Shown here: positions 32,091 to 41,258 of the stretch, piece after piece
Layout: the number at the start of each line of letters is the position of its first letter
How positions within the stretch are numbered: the first letter of the stretch is position 1
Notes under the pieces: generated by a model
What the model was told of the DNA's origin: nothing
The model's input: only the letters and a program-made list of their open reading frames with translations
Databases searched by the model: none
DNA from: Methanobrevibacter sp. V74
GTDB lineage: Archaea > Methanobacteriota > Methanobacteria > Methanobacteriales > Methanobacteriaceae
DNA length: 64,000 nt
Direction of reading: 5' to 3'
NCBI RefSeq assembly: GCF_963082495.1
Contig: NZ_CAUJAN010000003.1
Coordinates: 62,001 to 126,000 of the forward strand
Program-made: the position numbers and the translations under genes

Positions 32091-33312
32091 ATGCCTAATC
32101 AAAAAACAAATACTCCAAATAGTATTTTAGATGTTAAACAATATATATTTTGTGATTTTAATGATGGATTTGTCCTTTCAGATCCTTGTTTTGTGAAAAT
32201 TTTTAAATCCTGTCAAAAGGCTCTGAAATCTTTTGATTTGAGTTTTAAGAAGGATGTTCCGTATTTTAAAATGAGTTTAGCTCGATGCCCTCATTGTGGA
32301 ACTCGTCATGTAGTTAAATATGGTTTTACAAAAAGAACATTAGTATTTAAAGAAATAGGCAAAACTAAGGTGAAAGTTCAGCGTTATATTTGTAAACGTT
32401 GTGGTAAAACCTTTCAAACTGATTTAACAAGTCTTGTTGATAAAAACAGTAATTTTACGAATGAATTGAAAAGTAAATCAGAGCATTTAATTTCAGATTA
32501 TCTGGGAAGCTTGAAAAATGTTTGTAAATCTTTTAAAAAATTCTTTGGAATAACAGTTTCACATCAAACGATTGAAAATTTGGCTTTTTGTTGATGAAAA
32601 CATTTTAGAATTTGATTTAGGTCGTTGCTCGGGATATTATGTCTTTGATGTAGAATGGATAAAAATCAATGGAGAATGGAAATATCGACACACCTTACTT
32701 GATTCAATTTCAAATTGCATCGTAGCCGATGCAATTTACGATACTGAAGATGAAAACACTGTTGAGAAGTTTTTAAGAGAATCTACAGTAAATAAAAATA
32801 AAATTGCAATCACAACAGATTTAGATAAAAAATATGCCTCAATTATACCAAAACTAGGTTTTAAACACCAATTATGTATTTTCCATACTAAAAAAAGTTT
32901 AAATAAACAATTAAAAACTTTTAAAGATAAAAATCTCATTTCTGACGAAGAATATCAAGAATGCCACAAACAACTGAAAATAATCAAAGATTTATTCGAT
33001 TTAAATGATTACGATGAATTCAAAAATGAAGTACAATCTTTAATTTATCGCAAAGATGATTTTCATCCAGTTATTTACAAAATAATCAGAAAATCAATCA
33101 CTCCTCGATATAAAAGCTTTATTCATCACTTAAAAGATAAACGAATTGAAAAAACAAGTAACAAAATTGAAAATGCCTTCCAAAAAACAATGCCAAAATC
33201 TAGAAAAAGAACATTCAAGACCAAACGAGGTGTTTTAAAACGAATCTATCGCAGAGATTTAATTTGGAATGACAATCGCAAAAAGGATTTTGAAAATCAA
33301 CAAAGTTTTTGA
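32091..33312 (+). pseudogene. IS transposase (DDE type), frameshifted
   Basis: The first frame (32091-32594) has a zinc finger CPHCG...YICKRCGKTF at about residues 65-108 and a helix-turn-helix-like region ending SHQTIEN. The second frame (from about 32572 to 33312) carries the catalytic part: FDVEWIKINGEW (first Asp), ITTDLDKKYASI (second Asp) and SNKIENAFQ (Glu). Reading across the overlap with one base skipped in AATTTGG restores SHQTIENWLFVDENILEFD, so a one-base insertion best explains the break. GGGTGGAG precedes the ATG. The needed shift is +1, unlike the -1 slippage used by many IS families, so decay is more likely than programmed frameshifting. Confidence 0.85.
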
Positions 33313-33319
33313 AAGAGTC
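33295..33319 (-). repeat. Right terminal inverted repeat of the IS
   Basis: Read on the minus strand this begins GACTCTTTCAAAAACTTTG, matching the left end except at position 2. The transposase stop codon TGA (33310-33312) lies within this repeat. Confidence 0.9.
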
Positions 33320-33349
33320 GTTATTAATCTTTTTTATAATGTGAATCAA

Positions 33350-33507
33350 GTTCTTTCAAAAACTTGTGATTTCATTTTAAACAAAATTTTATTAAAAATT
33401 TTAGGTTATTTTTATATTTTAAAGTTAATAACTCGATTATCGTGAAATAATTTAAGTGAATAAGTTAATCAAAAAATAATCTATCACACAAGTTTTTTGA
33501 AAGTGCC
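33350..33507. mobile_element. MITE-like element related to the IS ends
   Basis: A 158-base AT-rich segment begins GTTCTTTCAAAAACTTGTG (33350-33368) and ends with the reverse complement of GGCACTTTCAAAAAACTTGTG (33487-33507). These ends share the CTTTCAAAAACTT core with the terminal repeats of the adjacent IS. There is no coding capacity inside. It looks like a miniature non-autonomous element or an internally deleted IS relative, 22 bases from the IS target duplication. No clean target duplication is visible. Confidence 0.6.
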
Positions 33508-33727
33508 AAAAAATATGAAATAAAAAGATTAAAAATAAAAATCAAAGAGAATTCTATCAGCTAACTTTTTAACCTCCCGCAAACAAACCAAAGGATAAAA
33601 ATACATTAAAAGGAAATTATTATAAAACTAGATTATTGATAAATCCATTAAAAAAAATCCACACTTTATACTCTTTTTAATAAATCTAGCTTAAAGTATA
33701 TTAATAATGATAAATTAATATAATTTC

Positions 33728-34258
33728 ATGAAAACTAAAATAATGGAATTTTTCACAAATAGTGCTAAAGTTTTCTTAAATCCAGATGAATTATTTAGTG
33801 AAAAAAAAGCAACCCATAATTATGATGGAGTTTTTTCATTAATTTTTTATATGGCAATTTTAGGACTGATTTTTGGAATTTTAACAAAAAGTGTAATTAT
33901 TACAATAATACTTATAATTACTTTAATAATTGGAGCGTTAATCTCTAAATTAATACACAGTCTAATAACCTATGTTATTGCAATGATTTATAAAGCAGAT
34001 GCTGAATTTAGCCAATTATATAATTTAATGTGTTATGATGGGGCTTTATATGCTTTAATCATCCCAGGTATTGGAATTGCCTTACTTACAGGTAACCTGA
34101 TAGTAATACCATTAATCATACTTGTGGATTTATGGAAATTAATTGTAAATGTTATAGCTGTAAATAGTGTGTTTGAATTTGGATACGGTAAATCATTTAT
34201 CGCATCATATGCATTAGTAATTTTAATTTTAATTATTATAATGGGGTTAATATTATGA
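33728..34258 (+). CDS. Yip1-like membrane protein
   Basis: This 176-residue protein has a short soluble N-terminus (EFFTNSAKVFLNPDELFSEKK) followed by about five hydrophobic helices between residues 35 and 175. The NPDELF start, the Asp in the YDGALYALIIPG helix and the C-terminal FGYGKSFIAS region match the archaeal/bacterial Yip1 (YIPF-like) membrane domain family. Its molecular role is unknown. Its end overlaps the start of the next gene (ATGA), so it is coupled to the anchored solenoid protein. The ATG at 33728 follows AT-rich promoter-like sequence without a clear ribosome site. Confidence 0.75.
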   Translation: MKTKIMEFFTNSAKVFLNPDELFSEKKATHNYDGVFSLIFYMAILGLIFGILTKSVIITIILIITLIIGALISKLIHSLITYVIAMIYKADAEFSQLYNLMCYDGALYALIIPGIGIALLTGNLIVIPLIILVDLWKLIVNVIAVNSVFEFGYGKSFIASYALVILILIIIMGLIL

Positions 34259-35025
34259 ACAATTATAAAATTCTAGGAATAATTATAATTATTGGACTTG
34301 TCTTTTCAATATTTGCGGCCACCATCTTTTCAATCAATAGTTCTAATGAAAAGAAAGATTACAATCTAACTGAATTTAATGATGGGCAATTAAATTTAAC
34401 CAAAAATGACTTAAATGGAATAAAAACTGTAAATATAAACTTAAAACAAGAAATAGGTGGAGTTAAAATTAATTTCACAGATAAAGACAATATTTACAAC
34501 ATTACCAGTGATTCCAAAGACCCAGTTAAATTTAACTACACAAAAAACGGAGATACTTTAAATATAAACCTCGAGTCCAATAGATCAGATACGACATTTG
34601 AACTAAGCAATAAATACCAATACAATATCAACTCAGACATAGCTATTGGAGGATTAACTGCTAACTTTGAAAATGGAGACGTTAAAAACTTTAACTCCAA
34701 AATTATACTCGGCGGCGAAAACTTAATACTCACCAACGGAAATGTAAAGAAAATTAACACAACTATAAACACCGGAGGAGCAAATATCCTCGGAAATGCT
34801 AAAAATAAAGTTGATATGAACTCTGAAATCGTTATTGGCGGTATAAACATGGAACCTAATGGAAACTTAAATTTAAAATCCCATGAAAGATTAGGTGGAG
34901 TGAACGCTGAATCCTACACTTCAAAAGATACTGGGTATTATACTGAATATACTGGAAATAACATATCTGATAATGTGATTAACTTAAAAAGTCAAATACA
35001 AATCGGTGGATTAAATTTAATTTAA
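34255..35025 (+). CDS. Membrane-anchored beta-solenoid protein with 21-residue repeats
   Basis: This 256-residue protein has one N-terminal membrane helix (about residues 7-27) and an extracytoplasmic region rich in Asn, Ser and Thr. GG pairs embedded in IxIGG(V/L/I)N-like strands occur at residues 68, 132, 153, 174, 195, 213 and 251. Four of them (132, 153, 174, 195) are exactly 21 residues apart, which suggests stacked coils of a beta-solenoid similar to DUF4097/LiaF-like domains. Its start overlaps the stop of the Yip1-like gene, so the two probably act together at the membrane. The specific function is unknown. Confidence 0.75.
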   Translation: MNNYKILGIIIIIGLVFSIFAATIFSINSSNEKKDYNLTEFNDGQLNLTKNDLNGIKTVNINLKQEIGGVKINFTDKDNIYNITSDSKDPVKFNYTKNGDTLNINLESNRSDTTFELSNKYQYNINSDIAIGGLTANFENGDVKNFNSKIILGGENLILTNGNVKKINTTINTGGANILGNAKNKVDMNSEIVIGGINMEPNGNLNLKSHERLGGVNAESYTSKDTGYYTEYTGNNISDNVINLKSQIQIGGLNLI

Positions 35026-35352
35026 ATCCACTTCTTTTTTAAATTTCAAACCGAAAACACATAAATTCAAAAAATGGAAGTTCAAATTAATTTTGAAATT
35101 CAACTCCAATAAAAATTACGATTAAAACCTTCCAACAAAAAAAAGCATAACCACTCTCAAAAACAGAATAAATTACCTTAAAAATTGATATAAATATTAA
35201 AAAACTAAAATATTGGCAAATCCCTTAAAAAAATAAATAATAAGAGTTATAAGGCAAGATAACTCTCAGTATTCTATCAATTCAAATTGAACTAATAGTT
35301 ATTTGTTATATTCTTAATATCTTTTTATTCCCATTGTTAGAGAATATGAAGA
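35026..35352. other. Intergenic region with two hairpins
   Basis: These 327 bases separate the convergent solenoid gene and the FKBP gene. An imperfect inverted repeat, TGGAAGTTCAAA / TTTGAAATTCAACTCCA (about 35076-35109), follows the plus-strand gene by about 50 bases. A clean hairpin lies at 35243-35266. No gene is seen. Confidence 0.5.
35243..35266 (-). terminator. Hairpin, possible terminator of the FKBP gene
   Basis: Arms AGAGTTAT and ATAACTCT are perfect complements around an eight-base loop. Read on the minus strand the hairpin is followed by an AT-rich run with TTTTTTT. It lies 87 bases after the stop of the FKBP gene. Confidence 0.35.
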
Positions 35353-36090
35353 TTATTCTTCTGCTTCTTCTTCATCTTCAGTTTCTTCTTTTTTCTCAAA
35401 GGAATCAATGAAATTAACATTATTAATTTCATCGATGTTATCCCAGATATCTTTAGCTATTCTGAATCTTGCAAAAGTAATGTCCATGTAGGGTTGTTGG
35501 TCAAATTTAGCCATTTCATCTAATTTGATGTTTGCAACACCATCAACTATGTCAATTTCAGTTTTTTCAACATCGACATTAGAATTAGAGTAATGTAACT
35601 CAATCATACTTTTGATTTTATCTTTTTCATCTTCAATGATTTCAGTTACTTCAACTTCATAAACTAAGTCTTTTCCAGCTAATTCATGGTTAAAGTCGAT
35701 TTTTACTCTTCCACCATTAACAGTTAAGATTTTACCAGTTTCACCATCAGATTGGATTTTCATACCTTGAACCGGAGTCATACCTTGTTTTTTGAATTCT
35801 CTCATAGGCACTAATTGAATTAATGAATGATCCCTAGGGCCGAAAGCATTATCAGAATCCACTTCAATAGTTTTCTTGTCACCTTCTTCTAATCCAATAA
35901 TTGCCTCTTCAATAGCAGGCAATAAGTGGTTTCCACCTACAACAATTGGAATTGGTTTGTAGGCTTTTTTAACATCAAAAATTTCAGCTTCTTCTGCAAT
36001 TTCTTCATAAGTAGTGTCAAATACTTCATCAGTGTCTTTTATTTTACCAGTGAAATTTACTCTAACAAAATCTCCGTTATCTATAGTCAT
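35353..36090 (-). CDS. SlyD-like FKBP-type peptidyl-prolyl isomerase
   Basis: This protein of about 245 residues is a large archaeal FKBP. The N-terminal DFVRVNFTGKIKDTDEVFDTT, PIPIVVGGNHLLPAIEEAIIGLEEGDKK (active-site loop) and the inserted IF/chaperone domain (PREF...MKIQ) are followed by VDFNHELAGKDLVYEVEV. About 80 C-terminal residues end in an acidic tail. It catalyses prolyl isomerisation and acts as a folding helper in the cytoplasm. ATG 36090 is preceded by AAGGAG. A longer in-frame start at 36165 has no site and adds non-family sequence. Confidence 0.92.
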   Translation of the reverse strand: MTIDNGDFVRVNFTGKIKDTDEVFDTTYEEIAEEAEIFDVKKAYKPIPIVVGGNHLLPAIEEAIIGLEEGDKKTIEVDSDNAFGPRDHSLIQLVPMREFKKQGMTPVQGMKIQSDGETGKILTVNGGRVKIDFNHELAGKDLVYEVEVTEIIEDEKDKIKSMIELHYSNSNVDVEKTEIDIVDGVANIKLDEMAKFDQQPYMDITFARFRIAKDIWDNIDEINNVNFIDSFEKKEETEDEEEAEE

Positions 36091-36283
36091 AATATAAGCT
36101 CCTTTATAATTTTGATTATATAAATTGTTAATAAATCTAACAGTAACTATTTTAGTCAGCATCATTTATTAAAGTTTTGTTTGATTAGAAGAAAAATGTA
36201 TAAAATAAGTGTCATTGAAAAATAAATACTTTTCAAATGCTCTTAGTGAAACACTAATATCTATGTTAAAGATAATATTATCC

Positions 36284-37378
36284 ATGCAAAAAAGAGGATC
36301 AGTTAATTTACCACTTCACAGAGGGCATCCTCCACGTTGGTTATTTTCAAGAATGGTTGACCTATCTGGAGCATTAGCTTCAGTAATTATTGAGGAATAT
36401 AGTTTAGAAGAATTTTTAAATCGTATTTCCAATCCTTATTGGTTTCAAGCATTTTCTTGTGTCCTAGGTTTTGATTGGCACTCCTCTGGAACTACCACAA
36501 CAACCCTTGGTGCTTTGAAATCATCCTTATCCCCTGAAGAGCATGGAATTTATTTAACTGGAGGGAAAGGTGGAAGATCGAGAAAAACACCTGAAGGGAT
36601 AAAACATGCTGGAGATGTGTTTAATTTAAAAACAAAAACCACAGAAAAATTAGTTGAAACAAGTAAATTATCTGCTAAGATTGATAACTCATGTATTCAA
36701 GATGGCTACACATTATACCAACATAACTTCTTTATAACTGAAAAAGGAGACTGGGCAGTTGTTCAACAAGGATTGAATGGTGAAAATAAATATGCTAGAC
36801 GTTATCATTGGTTAGGTAATGAAATAGATAAATTATTAAATGAACCTCACAGCGGAATCTCATGTGATTTAAAAACTCCCAATACATTAAATATGTCTTC
36901 AAAAGATAGCGAAGAAGCACAAAAAATTAGTGTTGATTTAATTAATGACAATCCAAATCATTTAAGACAATATTTTAAAAGAAAAGATAATCAAATGCTT
37001 TTAGAAGATTTTTCAATGCCCTCTCATCATCCAGTACTTGACATGGACATTTCTGATAAAGAATTTGAAGTGCTAACAAAAGCTTGGGAAATCCAACCTG
37101 AAAACTATGAAGAATTGATTTTACTGAATGGCATTGGCCCTAAAAAAATAAGAGCGCTTGCTTTAATATCCGACCTTGTTTATGGCGAACCTGCAAGTTG
37201 GAAGGATCCCGTCAAATATAGCTTTACACATGGAGGCAAAGACGGTTTTCCATATCCGGTTGATAGAGAGACATATGATAATTCTATCCAGACTATACGA
37301 GATGCACTTGACCGGGCACGAATAAAAAAAGATGAAAAGTTAAAAGCCATAAAAAGATTAGATGACTTTATCTCTTAA
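36284..37378 (+). CDS. DUF763 family protein
   Basis: This protein of about 364 residues has the DUF763 signature. The start is QKRGSVNLPLHRGHPPRWLFSRM, with FSCVLGFDWHSSGTTTTTLGALK at about 65-87, LTGGKGGRSRKTP and ENYEELILLNGIGPKKIRALALISDLVYG (a helix-hairpin-helix-like segment) near 290-318. The family is widespread in archaea and has no established function. The HhH-like motif hints at nucleic-acid binding. I chose ATG 36284 because homologues start at the QRxGS motif. GTG 36209 and ATG 36263 are alternatives. Confidence 0.85.
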   Translation: MQKRGSVNLPLHRGHPPRWLFSRMVDLSGALASVIIEEYSLEEFLNRISNPYWFQAFSCVLGFDWHSSGTTTTTLGALKSSLSPEEHGIYLTGGKGGRSRKTPEGIKHAGDVFNLKTKTTEKLVETSKLSAKIDNSCIQDGYTLYQHNFFITEKGDWAVVQQGLNGENKYARRYHWLGNEIDKLLNEPHSGISCDLKTPNTLNMSSKDSEEAQKISVDLINDNPNHLRQYFKRKDNQMLLEDFSMPSHHPVLDMDISDKEFEVLTKAWEIQPENYEELILLNGIGPKKIRALALISDLVYGEPASWKDPVKYSFTHGGKDGFPYPVDRETYDNSIQTIRDALDRARIKKDEKLKAIKRLDDFIS

Positions 37379-37914
37379 CGATTTTCATTGTGAACATTAA
37401 CGTTTTTACCATGAGCTGTTGGAATTACTTCCAATACTGGATTTTCAAATTCTAAATCGAATTCCTTACCATCCATCAACAAGTGTTGAAATATTGCAAG
37501 GGAAGAAACTTCAGAATGAGGCTGTGTTGTTACAGAAACATTCCAATCAGCAGCCTTATAAACTTTTCCAGGAACTTTGGAACCACCAACAATAATTAAA
37601 ATATCTGATCCATCTTCTCTTACTTCAGTTGCAGTTATATGAGCTTGTGTACCATACATTGTCAAATGCACAACCTTTCCACCATCTGCCTTCCATTTGT
37701 TAATTACTCCCATGTAACTTTCAGCATATTCAATCTTAAAATTCCCGCCAAATCTTGAAGCGGTGTCTTTAACATTTTCCATTAACTGAGTATCCTTCTC
37801 ACCAGCCAAGTATATTTTACTTGCACCAAATGCACGGGCGGTTAGACAAACATGAGTTGTAATTCTAGTATCCCTCTTTAATCTGTGATCTAATCTTAAA
37901 ACATTAACAACCAT
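37375..37914 (-). CDS. trm56: tRNA (cytidine(56)-2'-O)-methyltransferase
   Basis: This 179-residue SPOUT methyltransferase methylates the 2'-O of C56 in the T-loop of archaeal tRNAs. It has VLRLDHRLKRDTRITTHVCLTARAFGA at the start, LTMYGTQ near residue 85 and the SAM-knot region ILIIVGGSKVPGKVYKAADWNVSVTTQPHSEVSSLAIF. It converges with the DUF763 gene, and the two stops overlap by four bases. Confidence 0.93.
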   Translation of the reverse strand: MVVNVLRLDHRLKRDTRITTHVCLTARAFGASKIYLAGEKDTQLMENVKDTASRFGGNFKIEYAESYMGVINKWKADGGKVVHLTMYGTQAHITATEVREDGSDILIIVGGSKVPGKVYKAADWNVSVTTQPHSEVSSLAIFQHLLMDGKEFDLEFENPVLEVIPTAHGKNVNVHNENR

Positions 37915-38163
37915 ATTAATCAGTTAATTATTACTTGTTAAAATTATATAAATTTGATGAGAAAAACCACTTCTAACTAACTTTTGCAATAAATTTGATG
38001 CATGCATTGCATTAATTTTCAATGCAAGATTTATTAATATGAGAAATAAATATTGGAAATTTGTTAAATATGGGCAAATCTCATCACTACTAAATTAAAC
38101 TCCCCAATATGTAAAATAATCTATAAATTACTTAAAATATTGAATTTAAGCCATTAAATTTAT

Positions 38164-38946
38164 TTAAATGAAAAACAATGTTATTGCCATGAATAATAAT
38201 GATAATAAACGTCCAACTTCATTACTCATTCCTAAAACATCACCATTAGCTAAAATAAAATTACGTTTTGCAATATTTGCGATTATAACACCGGAAAGCA
38301 TTGCACCTAGAACACCCGCAATACCAATCCATCCACCAAGCAAATATGCAATAATTGCTACAATCACTGTTGAAGCATAATAATTAGGAACATTAGTTTC
38401 TTTTATAAAATAGCTACCAATACCTGGTGTTAAAGGTTCTGATAGCAATGCAGTAGTCAATAAAGATGTTTTTGCAGACATTTCACATATTATAATACCC
38501 ATTATAAAATTATAATCAAGAATATTGTAAATTCCAGCAATTGTGAGACTTGCAACTAAAAACAGTGTAGCAATTCCCCCAGCACCCACACTAGAATCTT
38601 TCATTACCCTAATTTTCTTTTCAGCATCCCCATGAACCATAACCCCATCGGCCATGTCCATTACACCATCAAGATGATTATAACCAGTTATTATCATCAA
38701 AAATGCATATACAACAGCAGCCGTGAAAAATGAATTTAAATGTAAGAACTCAAGTGAAATATAACCACAAATTGCCGCTAAAATACCAATCAATATATGT
38801 AAAAATGGCCATACCCATGTTAATTTAGTCATATACTCAATCGATGTGAAAACATTGATTGGAAGTATTGTTGAGAATGTTAAAAGTCCTAAAATGGATT
38901 TTATTGGTGAAAATTCTTCATCTTCAAAGTAACTATCATCTTCCAT
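38164..38946 (-). CDS. cobS: Adenosylcobinamide-GDP ribazoletransferase (cobalamin synthase)
   Basis: This 260-residue integral membrane enzyme joins adenosylcobinamide-GDP with alpha-ribazole (phosphate) near the end of cobamide synthesis. It has a short soluble N-terminus and about seven membrane helices. The catalytic cytoplasmic loop GYNHLDGVMDMADGVMVHGDAEKKIRVMKDSSVGAGG lies near residues 85-122 and contains the DGxxDxxDG-like motif. It begins two bases after the cbiS stop, so both are one operon dedicated to nucleotide-loop assembly. Confidence 0.94.
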   Translation of the reverse strand: MEDDSYFEDEEFSPIKSILGLLTFSTILPINVFTSIEYMTKLTWVWPFLHILIGILAAICGYISLEFLHLNSFFTAAVVYAFLMIITGYNHLDGVMDMADGVMVHGDAEKKIRVMKDSSVGAGGIATLFLVASLTIAGIYNILDYNFIMGIIICEMSAKTSLLTTALLSEPLTPGIGSYFIKETNVPNYYASTVIVAIIAYLLGGWIGIAGVLGAMLSGVIIANIAKRNFILANGDVLGMSNEVGRLLSLLFMAITLFFI

Positions 38947-38948
38947 AA

Positions 38949-40025
38949 TTATTCCTCAAATATTTTAGATATGCATCCTGCAATCAATCCGGCGAAAATA
39001 TTATCAAGCACCGGAGGCAAACCTCCAATGATTCCAGGTTTAATTTCATTGTATCTTTTGAAATTGAATGCAGCTTTTGTTCCAGCAATTTGATTTGAAA
39101 TTGCAAAACCCAATACCTCATCCCCATAAAGATAAGTTGAATCATCACAAGTAGCAACTTCCCTCAGGCGGTTATGATTTAAATCTTGCTCTAGCCTAAT
39201 ACCTGCCATCAATAATGCAATAACATTAATATCAATTAATGATTTGAAAATTTGTGCTGTCATTTTATCTTTTAACACCGGAGTTATTTCAACATCATGT
39301 AAAAGTTCCATTCCAGCATCAACTAAATCACCTATCTGTATTCCTTCAGATACCAAGTAATCAAGAATGCCAAAGCTTAGCTTGAGATTTTTAAATGCGT
39401 CTTCCATACTTATCTCAATAGCATCACTAATTCGTATTTTTAAATCTTCAAAATCAATATCATCCCATTTTGCATTATTAATATCCAAAGATCCGCCACC
39501 ATTATCTGAAACATTAGACAATACTGCTAAAAAATCATTATCATTTAAAATATATTGAATATGTAAAGGCAAACCCATATTAGCTAATGTTTTAGCCTTA
39601 GTACTGGCTACTAATTTAAAGATTTTAAGTAAATCCTTTGGCGAGATTGCTTTATCAATATAAATTACATGACTTAAATTAATTCTTGCATCAGTAAAAC
39701 CTTTATGTGAATTTGCAACTTGTAATTTATCAGCAAAATCATCGACAATGACATCATTTGCCATGAAAGTAAAAATAGATAAATCATCATAAGTGTTTTT
39801 AAAGTAGTTTAAAGATTCGGTTGCTTGAGCAATATATGAACCTTCCATATTGTTAAAAACTTCTGCTCTTTTAGCTGTAGCTTCAAATTCATTCTTAGAT
39901 TTGATTATATTAACATTTTGGACAATATCAATCCCATCACTTACAGTGAAATCACTGAATGCTAAAAAATGATTTGGATTATTGATGCAAATACCATAAT
40001 CTTTTTCGATGATATTAAATTCCAT
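38949..40025 (-). CDS. cbiS: CbiS-like fusion: adenosylcobinamide amidohydrolase and alpha-ribazole-phosphate phosphatase
   Basis: This 358-residue protein appears to combine two corrinoid enzymes. Residues about 1-185 resemble Cbi[18 protein letters not shown] and the [13 protein letters not shown] helix correspond to its INIIV...DxxLS and TEAKTAAL segments. CbiZ removes the aminopropanol side of salvaged corrinoids. Residues about 200-358 resemble CobZ / phosphatidylglycerophosphatase A, with [25 protein letters not shown] and [22 protein letters not shown]. CobZ dephosphorylates alpha-ribazole phosphate. The fusion is known as CbiS in Methanopyrus. The CbiZ half is divergent at its TGTxTD-like site, so its activity is less certain. 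Confidence 0.8.
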   Translation of the reverse strand: MEFNIIEKDYGICINNPNHFLAFSDFTVSDGIDIVQNVNIIKSKNEFEATAKRAEVFNNMEGSYIAQATESLNYFKNTYDDLSIFTFMANDVIVDDFADKLQVANSHKGFTDARINLSHVIYIDKAISPKDLLKIFKLVASTKAKTLANMGLPLHIQYILNDNDFLAVLSNVSDNGGGSLDINNAKWDDIDFEDLKIRISDAIEISMEDAFKNLKLSFGILDYLVSEGIQIGDLVDAGMELLHDVEITPVLKDKMTAQIFKSLIDINVIALLMAGIRLEQDLNHNRLREVATCDDSTYLYGDEVLGFAISNQIAGTKAAFNFKRYNEIKPGIIGGLPPVLDNIFAGLIAGCISKIFEE

Positions 40026-40088
40026 GAGATAATATATATTAATTATTTAATTTAAACCTATATTATAATATCAAAAAGGACCTAACAC

Positions 40089-41258
40089 ATGACAATTATT
40101 ATTGATCCACAGTCTAGTGGAATAGCGGGAAACATGCTAATAGGAGCATTTGTTGATTTAGGAGCAGATGCAGACAAATTAAAAGAAGTTATGGAAAAAT
40201 CAGCTTTAGAATTTGGAAAAGTTGAAGTTACATTCACTAAAGTTTCAAAATGCGGGATCATTTCAACATTCTGCCATGTTGAAATGCTTGAACATAACCA
40301 CTCTATTGATTTTAAGGAATTTATATCAAAAATTAAAGAGCTGGATCTGGATGAAAAAATCATAAATACTTCTGTTAAAATATTTGAAAGAATTGCTGAA
40401 AGTGAAAGCAAAGTTCACGGCAAAAGTCTTGACGAAGTTCATTTTCATGAAGTAGGAGCTAGTGATGCCGTTGCTGATGTGATAGGTTCTGTTTATGCAT
40501 ATTATTCACTAGGTTATGATAATCAAAAAATAATTGGCCTACCAATAGCTATTGGAGGAGGTAGAGTTAAAACATGTCATGGCATAATACCTGTTCCTGC
40601 ACCAGCCGTTGTTGAAATCTTAAAAGATGCTAAAATGATAGGTGGTCCGGTAGATAGTGAACTTGCAACACCAACAGGCGCGGCCATTTATATGGAATTA
40701 TGTGATGAAATTAAAGATTTTATTCCTCAAATTAAAGTTAAAAAAGCAGGTTATGGAGCTGGAAGAAAAGATTTTAAACATCCAAATGTTTTAAGAATAA
40801 TTGAAAGTTCAGACATGACTGAAAGTGATGAAATCGATGTTATTGAAACAAATCTTGATCATTTAACTGGTGAAGAAATCGGTTATTTATTTGATGTGCT
40901 TTTAGATTCAGGCGCCAGTGATGTATCAGTAACTCCAATTATAATGAAAAAAAATCGTCAAGGAAGTCTTTTAAAAGTAATATCCAAAAAAAAATACAGA
41001 GAAATAATGATTGAAACTATCTTTAAAGAGACCGGCAGTTTAGGCATTAGAATTGCACCTAATACTCATAGAGGAATAGCCAAAAGAGAATTTGAAACAA
41101 AAAGTTATGAAATTAACGGTGAAACTTATGAGGTAACATTTAAAATAGGTTATGTTAATGGCGAAGTAATTTCCAAAAGACCTGAATACGAGGATTTGAA
41201 AAAAATTGCAAAAGACAGCGGTTTGGCTTTGATGAAGGTTAAGGAGATAATAAAATGA
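40089..41258 (+). CDS. larC: LarC-family nickel insertion protein
   Basis: This 389-residue protein is LarC (former DUF111), pyridinium-3,5-bisthiocarboxylate mononucleotide nickel chelatase. It loads Ni into the nickel-pincer cofactor in bacteria. It begins IIDPQSSGIAGNMLIGAFVDLGAD and includes HFHEVGASDAVADVIG near residue 120 and TPTGAAIYMEL near 195. The C-terminal metal-site region is VIETNLDHLTGEEIGYLFDVLLDSGASDVSVTPI. It is encoded in one frame, not split as in Lactiplantibacillus. AAGGA lies before the ATG. Its stop overlaps queC. Whether methanogens make the pincer cofactor is unknown. Confidence 0.9.
   Translation: MTIIIDPQSSGIAGNMLIGAFVDLGADADKLKEVMEKSALEFGKVEVTFTKVSKCGIISTFCHVEMLEHNHSIDFKEFISKIKELDLDEKIINTSVKIFERIAESESKVHGKSLDEVHFHEVGASDAVADVIGSVYAYYSLGYDNQKIIGLPIAIGGGRVKTCHGIIPVPAPAVVEILKDAKMIGGPVDSELATPTGAAIYMELCDEIKDFIPQIKVKKAGYGAGRKDFKHPNVLRIIESSDMTESDEIDVIETNLDHLTGEEIGYLFDVLLDSGASDVSVTPIIMKKNRQGSLLKVISKKKYREIMIETIFKETGSLGIRIAPNTHRGIAKREFETKSYEINGETYEVTFKIGYVNGEVISKRPEYEDLKKIAKDSGLALMKVKEIIK

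Larger units (their letters stand above)
31967..33327 (+). mobile_element. Insertion sequence with 8-bp target duplication (ISM1-like)
   Basis: The element proper is 31975-33319 (1345 bases). Its ends are 25-base inverted repeats with one mismatch, at 31975-31999 and 33295-33319, beginning GGCTCTTTCAAAAACTTTG on the left and GACTCTTTCAAAAACTTTG on the right. It is flanked by the direct repeat GTTATTAA at 31967-31974 and 33320-33327, a clear 8-base target duplication. One transposase with a frameshift fills it. An 8-bp duplication, a zinc-finger DDE transposase and a Methanobrevibacter-like host fit the ISM1 group of the ISNCY family. That assignment is inferred. Confidence 0.9.

Noticed and set aside
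32572-32594. Overlapping transposase frames as a programmed frameshift
   Set aside because: The shift needed is +1, and there is no convincing slippery A- or T-run of the kind used for -1 slippage. Removing one T from AATTTGG restores a continuous family-like sequence, so simple insertion is more likely.
38007-38027. Hairpin TTGCATT/AATGCAA as a regulatory element of trm56 or cobS
   Set aside because: It is short and AT-rich, lies over 90 bases from either gene, and has no T-run placing it as a terminator. Chance occurrence is likely in this composition.
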